A stretch of DNA of 8,022 bases from CAJJDF01 sp965657945. Its GTDB lineage: Bacteria; Bacteroidota; Bacteroidia; Flavobacteriales_D; CAJJDF01. Under the pieces are notes generated by a model, which saw only the letters and a program-made list of their open reading frames with translations, was not told the DNA's origin and did not search any database. The translations under genes were made by a program, and so were the position numbers. The stretch covers positions 1 to 8,022 of the forward strand of contig CBFHPW010000045.1 of NCBI GenBank assembly GCA_965657945.1. Direction: 5' to 3'. This document shows positions 1 through 6,239 of the stretch, one piece after another; position 1 is the stretch's first letter, and each line of letters starts with the position of its first letter.

Positions 1-2800
1 ATTCGTTTACCGCATCAGAAATATCGTTTGTGCTGGTTACTTGTGCTAATATATTATGAATTAAATTTCCATAAGCGATTTTTGCTCCAGTACTTTTTTC
101 GCCCCATAATTCTTGATATTGCCTGCTTATGTGAATTTTCTGCCGCCATTCTGTCGAGATTAACTGGGTCAATTCCTCTATCGTTTCGGTATTTTCCTTT
201 TTTAGCTTTCGGTTATGTCTTTCCCCAATAATGAGTGTATCCTCCTCAAATGAGGGGTGCGAGACACAAACCTGATAGATGAAAGAGTTGATTTTGTCGG
301 CCAAAAATTCGCCAGAGGCCTTGGTTACCTTCTTTTCACAAATGACATACAGTCGTTGTTCTGCTCTAGTAAGTGTTACATAAAGCATGTTGAACTTATC
401 TAGTTTAATATTCTCATAATCTTCCTCAAACAAATAGCTGTACTGGGTTGCTTTGATGTCGTTTTTTAATTTCACGATTCCAAACGGCAAATTGGGGTAT
501 TTACCTTCAAAATCTACCCAAACGTTTGCACGATTACTACCCACATAAAAATCCCAATTTGTAAAAGCAGAGATAACAACCGGAAACTGCAGTCCTTTTG
601 ATTTGTGCACGGTCATTATTGTGATGGCATCTGCATCGGGTGTATCCAAGGATAGTTTCTCAGATTTTGAAAGAAAATAATCGTTAAAGCTTTTTAGATC
701 GTTTATTCGAGAAGAGTAGGAGTGAATAATGTTAAAAAACTCGATTAGAAAAGAATTAGGTTTGCCACCAACTGGAATAAATTCTCTTGCCAGAGTTTCT
801 GCCATATCATATAATGACATTTCGTACAGTTTTTCCAAATTGAACTCTGGACACAGCGTATTCAGTAATTCAAGCAGTTTGATTTCTGTCCTTTTGCCCA
901 CTTTTGAACTATACTTAAGCAGGGTAGGACTGTAAGCTTCGCTGTCATAAAAATATTTAATAATCTCTATTTTAGCTTTGTTGTCTTTGTTATTTTGGAT
1001 AAAACGAAGAAAGTTTGCAATCAGTTTTACATCAGGGTCCTCGGCAATCAAAAGACTCTCACTTGTTAACACATCATAGCCTTGCTCAATCAAATAGTTG
1101 GATACTTTTGTGCCCGACTTGTTTTTACCAACAAGAATAGAAATGTCTTTCAATCGAAACCCGTCTGCTTTGCATTCTTCAATTTTCTGAGTGATTTTTT
1201 CAAGATTGATCTCTTCTAGTTCGTCTTTTTCACCCTCCAGAAACGATACTTCTACTAATCCTTCACTCTTATTGTTAGTTAATTGTGAATGTTCAGTATA
1301 TATTTTTTGAGTTTCCTCCGGTAGAAATTTTTTTAATCTTTCAAAGAACCAATTGTTGAACTCGATTACTTCTTTGTGTGAACGGTAATTGGTTTTTAGT
1401 TCTTTGGGTTTGTGATTATTCATCAGGGCAATCTCCCTTTCCTGAAGCACAAAATCGTTTGCGGTATCAATTAGTTTAGGTAGCGAAACAAATTGTTCTA
1501 CTTTTCCGCCTCTAAATCGATAAATGGCTTGTTTTGCATCTCCTACCAAGAGAGTTTTCTCGCCTACCGAAAGAGAATTGTCAATAAGCGGAATGAGATT
1601 ATGCCATTGCATCACACTTGTGTCCTGAAACTCATCAATCATGATATTTTTATACCGTTCGCCAATCTTTTCGTAGATAAATGGGGCGATTTGGTTTTTT
1701 ATTTCTTCGCTAATGAGTTTATTGAAATCAGAAATCATCAGAATATTCCCTTCTTCTTTTATTGTACTAATGGATTCTGCAATTTCTTTAATCAAAAAAA
1801 CATTGTAACTATTCTCAGCCAATAATTTGAATAGGAAAAACTCAGAAGCCACTTCTACCATCTTTTTATGGTTTGATTTTAATTCTTCTTGGATTGATGC
1901 AATCGCAGATTTTGCGTGGCTGCTCGCTTTGCCTACCAACCATTTATCCTCATCCAAGGCTCCTTGTAGTGCTTTAGTGTAAGGCTTTAGAAGTCCAGAA
2001 AATTCTCCTTCCCCGAGTTTTTTGTAAAAGTTGTAAATTGTTTTTCTCGAGAAATCTGAATCGACAATTCCGTTCGATTCAATCAGCGCTATCTGTCCGT
2101 TGGCATAGTCTGTTACTTCTTTTTCTTTTTCTTTTTTCTGAATCAAAACAAACTTTTTTGCCTTAGATAAATCTTCAGAATCCATTTTTTTCAATGATTC
2201 CAAAAAATAATCGTTGTCTTCTTTTAGAAGTTCTTTTGCAAAGTGAAAGAGGTCTTCTTCAATTTTCCAGTTTTTTTCATCGTCAATTTTACTGTTTAGG
2301 TAGTCGAGAAGTACATTGGAAAGCTGTTTGTCTGTGCCGGCTTTTGATATCAGTAAGTCAATAGACTCCTGCAAAATACTATCAGAATCCATTTCTATTT
2401 CAAAATCTGAACTCAAATTCAAATCCTTGGCAAAAGCTCTAATGATTCGGTGAGTAAATTTATCGATTGTCAGGATTTTTAAATCACTGTAATTATGCAA
2501 CACCGATTGAAGAATCAGACGTGATTTTCTTTTAATTACTTGAGAATCCATGCTAAACTCTTTTGCGTAATCTTTCAATAAGTCGGAATCTAGCTCTGCT
2601 GATAATTCTTTGAGGTTATCAAGTACTCTTTCCTTCATTTCGGCCGCAGCTTTATTCGTGAAAGTGATGGCCAGGATGTTGCGATATCTTGTCGTTTCTT
2701 CCGATTCAATTACAATTCTCAGAAACTCCCGAACCAATGTGTAAGTTTTTCCGGAACCGGCAGAGGATTTATAGACGATAAAATTCTTGAGGTTTTCCAC
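1..2800 (-). CDS. RecB/AddA-like UvrD-family helicase-nuclease, C-terminus cut by window edge
   Basis: Superfamily 1A DNA helicase of the RecB/AddA type, expected to unwind and resect double-strand breaks for recombination in the cytoplasm. I translated all 933 visible codons and found no stop or frameshift. Helicase motifs appear in order: Walker A AGSGKT (residues 14-19), motif Ia around TFTNKAA (46-52), Walker B IDEFQD (388-393), motif III GDAKQAIYRFRGG (420-432), motif IV TNYRSH (470-475), motif V TVHKSKGLQFP (730-740) and motif VI YVTLTRA (807-813). At residues 911-915 GNLIH resembles the G-x-x-x-H opening of the RecB-family PD-(D/E)XK nuclease, so the nuclease should lie just past the left edge. 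The start is GTG at 2800: an in-frame TAG at 2815-2813 leaves no earlier option, and the next ATG falls after Walker A. RecB versus AddA naming cannot be settled from this sequence. Confidence 0.93.
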   Translation of the reverse strand, partial: MENLKNFIVYKSSAGSGKTYTLVREFLRIVIESEETTRYRNILAITFTNKAAAEMKERVLDNLKELSAELDSDLLKDYAKEFSMDSQVIKRKSRLILQSVLHNYSDLKILTIDKFTHRIIRAFAKDLNLSSDFEIEMDSDSILQESIDLLISKAGTDKQLSNVLLDYLNSKIDDEKNWKIEEDLFHFAKELLKEDNDYFLESLKKMDSEDLSKAKKFVLIQKKEKEKEVTDYANGQIALIESNGIVDSDFSRKTIYNFYKKLGEGEFSGLLKPYTKALQGALDEDKWLVGKASSHAKSAIASIQEELKSNHKKMVEVASEFFLFKLLAENSYNVFLIKEIAESISTIKEEGNILMISDFNKLISEEIKNQIAPFIYEKIGERYKNIMIDEFQDTSVMQWHNLIPLIDNSLSVGEKTLLVGDAKQAIYRFRGGKVEQFVSLPKLIDTANDFVLQEREIALMNNHKPKELKTNYRSHKEVIEFNNWFFERLKKFLPEETQKIYTEHSQLTNNKSEGLVEVSFLEGEKDELEEINLEKITQKIEECKADGFRLKDISILVGKNKSGTKVSNYLIEQGYDVLTSESLLIAEDPDVKLIANFLRFIQNNKDNKAKIEIIKYFYDSEAYSPTLLKYSSKVGKRTEIKLLELLNTLCPEFNLEKLYEMSLYDMAETLAREFIPVGGKPNSFLIEFFNIIHSYSSRINDLKSFNDYFLSKSEKLSLDTPDADAITIMTVHKSKGLQFPVVISAFTNWDFYVGSNRANVWVDFEGKYPNLPFGIVKLKNDIKATQYSYLFEEDYENIKLDKFNMLYVTLTRAEQRLYVICEKKVTKASGEFLADKINSFIYQVCVSHPSFEEDTLIIGERHNRKLKKENTETIEELTQLISTEWRQKIHISRQYQELWGEKSTGAKIAYGNLIHNILAQVTSTNDISDAVNE

Positions 2801-2939
2801 TTTTTTCTTCTTCTAATATGAAAAGTTAAGTTACAAAAATGTCGAAGTAATTAATACCTAGGCGTTGTTTTATTTGTTTATTTTCTTTCTTTTCATCAAA
2901 ATAGTTTGCATTTTTAAATCTCACCAACACAATTCTCTT

Positions 2940-3269
2940 ATGTTACTTATTATTCTGGTTTTAGTTTATGTTGGAATTTTATTCAAACGACTTGCAGAAA
3001 AACATAAAAAGAATCCCACGGCATTTGCCGTTTTAGGAATTGTAATCTTTCTTGTTGGGTTATTTATTCTTTCATTTCTTTTAGGAATTGTGTTGGCTCT
3101 CGTTGGGTACGAGGTGCAGAATCTAAATAAGTTTGTGTTAGAAATTTTGGGCTATGCCATGGGTGGGGTAGTAGTTTGGGCCACACATTGGTGCCTAGAC
3201 AGAAAATGGTCTCAAAGTAAATCAAAAACAGATTTTGATATTATAGATGATTCTTGGGACGAAAACTAA
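2940..3269 (+). CDS. small membrane protein of unknown function
   Basis: I do not recognise this 109-residue protein. It has a hydrophobic N-terminus (about residues 1-15), a basic stretch (KRLAEKHKKN, 16-25), a long hydrophobic segment (about 28-57) and a shorter one (about 66-86). The tail is polar and acidic, ending DDSWDEN. This suggests two or three inner-membrane helices and a short soluble tail. The ATG at 2940 is preferred. The same frame is open back to a TTG at 2865, but that would add a Phe/Ile-rich leader with no ribosome-binding site and relies on a rare start. It is divergent from the helicase gene across 139 bases, and its stop lies 9 bases from the stop of the convergent paaD. 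No functional link to either neighbour is visible. Confidence 0.7.
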   Translation: MLLIILVLVYVGILFKRLAEKHKKNPTAFAVLGIVIFLVGLFILSFLLGIVLALVGYEVQNLNKFVLEILGYAMGGVVVWATHWCLDRKWSQSKSKTDFDIIDDSWDEN

Positions 3270-3278
3270 ACAGTCCAA

Positions 3279-3788
3279 TTAAATACACTTAAAATATTCA
3301 AACGGTTCTAAGCAATCATTACATTTATAAAGAGCTTTACAAGCTGTTGAGCCAAATTGACTACTTAATTCAGTGTTGTCAGAATTGCATTTTACACAGG
3401 GTACAACTTTGGGTCCACTCTGAAAAAGGAAGCCTTTATCTTCAGTACCGTCAATGGGAGGGGCAATTCCATAGACTCTTAATTTTTCTTTTGCTTCGTC
3501 CGAGAGCCAATTTGTCGTCCAAGCTGGCGAATATTGCATAACAATATTCACTTCCAAAATCCCATTTATTTTTAAAAAATCTCGAATGTCTTGCATGAAT
3601 CTTTCGGTGGCTGGACATCCGCTATAGGTCGGTGTGATATTTACCGTTACTACATTACTCGCTATACTTACTTTTCTAACTACACCTAGCTCTACAATAG
3701 AAATTGCTGGAACTTCTGGATCCGGAATCGTATCCAAAATTGCCCAAATTTCATCAACAGTAAGTTTTATTTCACTTGTGTTCTCCAT
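3279..3788 (-). CDS. paaD: PaaD, phenylacetyl-CoA epoxidase maturation/assembly protein
   Basis: PaaD (also called PaaJ) is needed for phenylacetyl-CoA epoxidase activity and is thought to act in maturation or assembly of the complex rather than in catalysis. This copy has 169 residues, close to the roughly 165 usual for the family. The N-terminal two-thirds is a MIP18/DUF59-type domain: DPEVPAISIVELG (23-35) followed by the signature YSGCPATE (55-62) with Cys58. The C-terminal part is a zinc-ribbon-like module with C131-x2-C134 and C156-x2-C159, plus the family's GSTACKAL (147-153) and the ending EPFEYFKC (161-168). It is the last gene of the leftward paaABCD cluster, 45 bases after paaC. 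Its stop faces that of the small membrane protein with 9 bases between, so there is no room for a terminator. No Shine-Dalgarno sequence precedes the ATG. Confidence 0.95.
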   Translation of the reverse strand: MENTSEIKLTVDEIWAILDTIPDPEVPAISIVELGVVRKVSIASNVVTVNITPTYSGCPATERFMQDIRDFLKINGILEVNIVMQYSPAWTTNWLSDEAKEKLRVYGIAPPIDGTEDKGFLFQSGPKVVPCVKCNSDNTELSSQFGSTACKALYKCNDCLEPFEYFKCI

Positions 3789-3803
3789 AAATAGTGTAAA
3801 GTT

Positions 3804-3818
3804 TTTCCCTCAGGGAAA
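3804..3818 (-). repeat. short hairpin between paaC and paaD
   Basis: TTTCCCT (3804-3810) and AGGGAAA (3812-3818) are perfect inverted arms around one base. In RNA this would be a 6-bp stem, TTTCCC/GGGAAA, with a 3-base loop. It lies in the 45-base paaC-paaD spacer and ends 15 bases before the paaD ATG. There is no U-tract after it, so it is not a convincing terminator. It could affect mRNA stability or paaD translation, or mean nothing. Confidence 0.4.
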
Positions 3819-3833
3819 CAGGTCGGACGGAAT

Positions 3834-4592
3834 CTACCACTCAGCGTTTGGGTAGGCTCTTTGTAAATACTGCATATCTCCTAGTAAATGACCCAAAAAC
3901 TCAGAATGCAAACCGGTTAAGCTGCCTTTTTGCATAAAGCCATCTTCCGGTTTTTTTAATGTGGCTCTGTATAATACTTCTTCCACTGTTTTATACCAGT
4001 TGTCTTTTATCACAGAATAGTCAGGGGCAATTCCTTTTTTAGTCAAAGCGTTAATTTGGTCATCTGTAGTAAACATGTCGCCTGTGTACTCCCATAAACT
4101 ATTAATTGATTCTTGAATTTTTTCTTTGCTCTCCTCAGTTCCATCTCCAAGTCTCACTATCCATTCGCCCGAATGACGCACGTGATACTGAACTTCTTTA
4201 AGGGATTTTCCTGCCAAACCAGCCAAAAAATCATTTGTGCTTTTGGTCAACTCTTTGTAAAAATGAAATTGAAAAGCATCAAACAGAAAACTTCTTGCTA
4301 TTGTATCTCCAAAATGACCGTTTGGTCTCTCCACAATAAGTGCATTATAAAATTCTCTTTCATTTCTTTTAAATGCATAGTCATCTTCGCTTTTACCATT
4401 GGCTTCAAGTTCCGCTAAGTGGCTAAATATCATTCTGGCTTGTCCAAAGTTATCAAGCGAAATGTTGGTAAGAGCAACATCTTCCTCCAATGTTGGGCCT
4501 TTGGAGCACCATTCAGCTAATCGCTGTCCTAATATGAGCGAATTATCTCCCAATCGGTAGAGGAAATGAATTAAGTTTCCGTTTTCTGTCAT
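3834..4592 (-). CDS. paaC: PaaC, phenylacetyl-CoA epoxidase structural subunit
   Basis: PaaC pairs with PaaA in the soluble multicomponent oxygenase that turns phenylacetyl-CoA into its ring-1,2-epoxide. It has a ferritin-like fold but lacks the working diiron centre and serves as structural partner. The 252 residues match the usual length of about 250. Recognisable family stretches are YRLGDNSLILGQRL (12-25), LTNISLDNFGQAR (41-53), YHVRHSGEWIVRLGDGTEES (136-155) and the C-terminal GLHSEFLGHLLGDMQYLQR (227-245). It lies between paaB (90-base spacer) and paaD (45-base spacer) on the same strand and was probably transcribed with them. The ATG at 4592 has no Shine-Dalgarno sequence. Confidence 0.96.
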   Translation of the reverse strand: MTENGNLIHFLYRLGDNSLILGQRLAEWCSKGPTLEEDVALTNISLDNFGQARMIFSHLAELEANGKSEDDYAFKRNEREFYNALIVERPNGHFGDTIARSFLFDAFQFHFYKELTKSTNDFLAGLAGKSLKEVQYHVRHSGEWIVRLGDGTEESKEKIQESINSLWEYTGDMFTTDDQINALTKKGIAPDYSVIKDNWYKTVEEVLYRATLKKPEDGFMQKGSLTGLHSEFLGHLLGDMQYLQRAYPNAEW

Positions 4593-4682
4593 TATAATGT
4601 GTCTATTAAAACCTGAACCCAGAGAGTTTTTGTTTCTTTTTTCTCCAAATAAAAAGTCTGGTATCGGTATTTGTTTGGGCGT

Positions 4683-4973
4683 TTATATATGTTTTGCTCC
4701 TTCCGGCATCTTGTAGTAAGTGGCTTGTCTGTATGCCTTATCATCCATTGGATCAAAGAAAGAACCAAGTTCTTCGGGAGACGAAGCTACAATGTCATCA
4801 AATTTTACAACCCAAATACTTATCCCCTCTTTTCTTCTTACATACATGTCTCGAGCATTTTGAAGAGCCATTTCTCTTCCCATTGCTTGTATATTACCCA
4901 CATGTTTGTGGGCAAGTCCTGGTTTGGCTTGTACAAACACTTCCCACACTTGTCCCTGATTATCTTCGCTCAT
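4683..4973 (-). CDS. paaB: PaaB, phenylacetyl-CoA epoxidase small subunit
   Basis: PaaB is the small non-catalytic subunit that bridges PaaA-PaaC units in the epoxidase complex. At 96 residues it is almost exactly the family's usual size. Diagnostic stretches are WEVFVQAKPGLAHKHVG (10-26), MALQNARDMYVRRKEG (35-50), SIWVV (52-56), and FFDPMDDKAYRQATYY (72-87), ending in the typical short Lys-His tail. It sits between paaA (118-base spacer) and paaC (90-base spacer). The start follows an A-rich leader without a Shine-Dalgarno sequence. Identification is firm from sequence similarity and context. Confidence 0.96.
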   Translation of the reverse strand: MSEDNQGQVWEVFVQAKPGLAHKHVGNIQAMGREMALQNARDMYVRRKEGISIWVVKFDDIVASSPEELGSFFDPMDDKAYRQATYYKMPEGAKHI

Positions 4974-5067
4974 TTTTTTATTCTTTAATTTTTCACACTC
5001 TATTTGCAGCTGTTTGAATCAACTTTATGCCCAGCCTATAGGTTTTTTTTATCTATTCTAATTCCTC

Positions 5068-5086
5068 CCCTTCGAGCACGCGAGGG
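5068..5086 (-). repeat. GC-rich hairpin just after the paaA stop
   Basis: Within the otherwise AT-rich 118-base paaA-paaB spacer, CCCTTCG (5068-5074) and CGAGGG (5081-5086) can pair as a 6-bp stem with one bulged base and a 6-base loop. It starts 5 bases past the paaA stop codon and has no U-tract on the paa strand. It is therefore more likely a processing or stability element than a terminator. Chance pairing is possible. Confidence 0.35.
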
Positions 5087-5091
5087 TGGAA

Positions 5092-6030
5092 TCACCCATT
5101 CTTTTCTGCATACGCATTGGCAGCTTTCCTAACCCAGCTTCCGTTTTCATGGGCATCTATATGATGCTGAAGCCTTTGCTTGTTACAAGGTCCGTTCCCA
5201 TTCACAACATTCCAAAACTCATCCCAATTCATTTCCCCAAAATCATAGTGCCCTCTTTCTTCGTTCCATTTCAAATCTGGGTCAGGTATCGTAAGTCCAA
5301 TAACTTCTGCTTGCCCAACTGTTTTGTCTATAAATTGTTGCCGTAAATCATCATTAGTCTCTCTTTTTATTTTCCATTTCATGGCATTTCCTGTTCTTGG
5401 CGAATCTCCATCATGCGGTCCAAACATCATAATGGAAGGCCACCAAAATCGGTTCAATGCATCTTGAGCCATTTCTTTTTGCTCAGGCGTTCCATTAGCC
5501 ATTTGTGCCATTATTTCATAACCTTGTCTCTGATGAAAACTTTCTTCTTTACATATTTTTACCATCGCTCTAGAATAAGGTCCATAGGAAGTTCTCTGTA
5601 GGGATACTTGATTTACTATTGCAGCTCCATCTACTAACCAGCCTACAGCTCCCATATCAGCCCAAGTCAATGTGGGGTAATTAAATATGCTCGAGTATTT
5701 TGCTTTTCCACTTTGCAATTCATGAATAAATTCGTCTCTCGTTTTTCCTAATGTCTCCGCAGACGAATATAAGTATTGTCCATGTCCGGCCTCGTCTTGA
5801 ACTTTAGCCAGTAAAATTACTTTTGCTCGTAAAGAGGGTGCTCGCAAAATCCAATTTCCTTCAGGTTGCATGCCAATCACTTCAGAATGAGCATGTTGTG
5901 ACATTTGTCTTTGTAAATGCTTTCTGTAATCATCCGGCATCCAATCTTTAGGTTCAATTTTCAAGTCGTTTTCGATTTTGTAATCGAATAATTCTTGCCC
6001 CGTCATTGTAGCTTCTCCTATTGTACTCAT
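5092..6030 (-). CDS. paaA: PaaA, phenylacetyl-CoA epoxidase catalytic diiron subunit
   Basis: Catalytic oxygenase subunit that inserts one oxygen atom into the aromatic ring of phenylacetyl-CoA, using electrons from PaaE. The 312 residues match the usual length of about 310. Metal-binding motifs of the bacterial multicomponent monooxygenase/ferritin-like fold are in place: HSEVIGM with Glu50, DEAGHG with Glu80 and His83, and EESFHQRQGYE with Glu163 and His166. Other hallmark stretches are NRFWWPSIMMFGPHD (193-207) and the C-terminal HIDAHENGSWVRKA (290-303). It is the first gene of the leftward paaABCD cluster and divergent from paaE across 209 bases. The start is uncertain by 8 codons: an in-frame ATG at 6006 (residue 9) has an AGGAG eight bases upstream, while the ATG at 6030 has none. 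Confidence 0.97.
   Translation of the reverse strand: MSTIGEATMTGQELFDYKIENDLKIEPKDWMPDDYRKHLQRQMSQHAHSEVIGMQPEGNWILRAPSLRAKVILLAKVQDEAGHGQYLYSSAETLGKTRDEFIHELQSGKAKYSSIFNYPTLTWADMGAVGWLVDGAAIVNQVSLQRTSYGPYSRAMVKICKEESFHQRQGYEIMAQMANGTPEQKEMAQDALNRFWWPSIMMFGPHDGDSPRTGNAMKWKIKRETNDDLRQQFIDKTVGQAEVIGLTIPDPDLKWNEERGHYDFGEMNWDEFWNVVNGNGPCNKQRLQHHIDAHENGSWVRKAANAYAEKNG
6015..6019 (-). promoter_or_regulatory. Shine-Dalgarno-like AGGAG pointing to an internal paaA start
   Basis: On the minus strand AGGAG is followed after 8 bases by an in-frame ATG at 6006-6004 that would begin MTGQELF. No other gene in the window has such a site and spacing. Bacteroidota rely little on Shine-Dalgarno pairing, and the motif lies in GGAGAA codons, so it may be chance. 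Confidence 0.35.
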
Positions 6031-6065
6031 AAAATTAGTTATTTAGTGAATAATTAATATGTAAA

Positions 6066-6087
6066 ACATTGTTTTTCAATACAATGT
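6066..6087. promoter_or_regulatory. inverted repeat, candidate operator in the paaA-paaE control region
   Basis: ACATTGT (6066-6072) and ACAATGT (6081-6087) are perfect 7-bp inverted arms separated by 8 bases. The 22-bp dyad has the size expected of a site for a dimeric regulator. It lies 36 bases upstream of the paaA start and ends 8 bases before the -33-like TTG of the rightward promoter, so one bound protein could affect both directions. No regulator gene is in the window. Identity of the binder, such as a TetR-family PaaR, is inference. Confidence 0.5.
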
Positions 6088-6095
6088 AAGTATAG

Positions 6096-6126
6096 TTGAA
6101 ATAAATAAAATCAATGATTAGATTTG
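6096..6126 (+). promoter_or_regulatory. Bacteroidota-type promoter directed towards paaE
   Basis: TTG (6096-6098), 20 bases, then TAGATTTG (6119-6126), which matches the Bacteroidota -7 consensus TAnnTTTG exactly. The spacing fits that class of promoter. Transcription would begin near 6132, giving a leader of about 107 bases before the paaE ATG. A second, weaker candidate lies closer to the gene: TTG at 6169-6171 with CAAATTTG at 6190-6197, a 7-of-8-type match. Both end in the shared ATTTGCA. Confidence 0.55.
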
Positions 6127-6142
6127 CACTTTATAATTACAG

Positions 6143-6179
6143 TCGTATTGCGAATTCAAAGATACAAATTGAAATACGA
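6143..6179. promoter_or_regulatory. long-spaced inverted repeat flanking a leftward -7 element
   Basis: TCGTATT (6143-6149) and AATACGA (6173-6179) are perfect 7-bp inverted arms 23 bases apart, centred on 6161. The centre coincides with the leftward TAnnTTTG match at 6157-6164. Such spacing could suit two bound dimers or a larger regulator covering the paaA promoter. In AT-rich DNA a widely spaced 7-bp pair can also arise by chance. Confidence 0.35.
6157..6164 (-). promoter_or_regulatory. candidate -7 element of the paaABCD promoter
   Basis: CAAAGATA on the plus strand reads TATCTTTG on the minus strand, an exact TAnnTTTG match. Transcription would begin near 6150 and give a leader of about 120 bases to the paaA ATG. 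The nearest -33-like TTG (6192-6190 on the minus strand) is 25 bases away, longer than ideal, so the element is only moderately supported. Confidence 0.4.
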
Positions 6180-6239
6180 AAAGTAAAGTCAAATTTGCAT
6201 TATTAAAACAAGATAAAAAACTATAAATCCCAAATCAAT

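Noticed and set aside
1493..1825. Plus-strand open frame of 110 codons
   Set aside because: Lies wholly within the RecB/AddA-like helicase gene on the other strand, which has all motifs and no interruption; the product is a low-complexity Phe/Asn-rich shadow.
2865..2939. N-terminal extension of the small membrane protein from a TTG start
   Set aside because: The extra 25 residues come from AT-rich intergenic DNA, with a rare start codon and no ribosome-binding site; the ATG at 2940 gives a cleaner protein.
4113..4418. Plus-strand open frame of 101 codons inside paaC
   Set aside because: Antisense to a firmly identified gene, with no recognisable protein features.
4671..5017. Two plus-strand open frames across paaB
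   Set aside because: Both are antisense to paaB, whose sequence is strongly family-like.
5035..5050. CCTATAGG palindrome followed by eight T on the plus strand, as a terminator
   Set aside because: The palindrome is too short to form a stem with a loop, and no plus-strand gene ends nearby.
6039..6053. TTATT/AATAA inverted arms just upstream of paaA
   Set aside because: Five-base, all-A/T arms are expected by chance in this AT-rich spacer.
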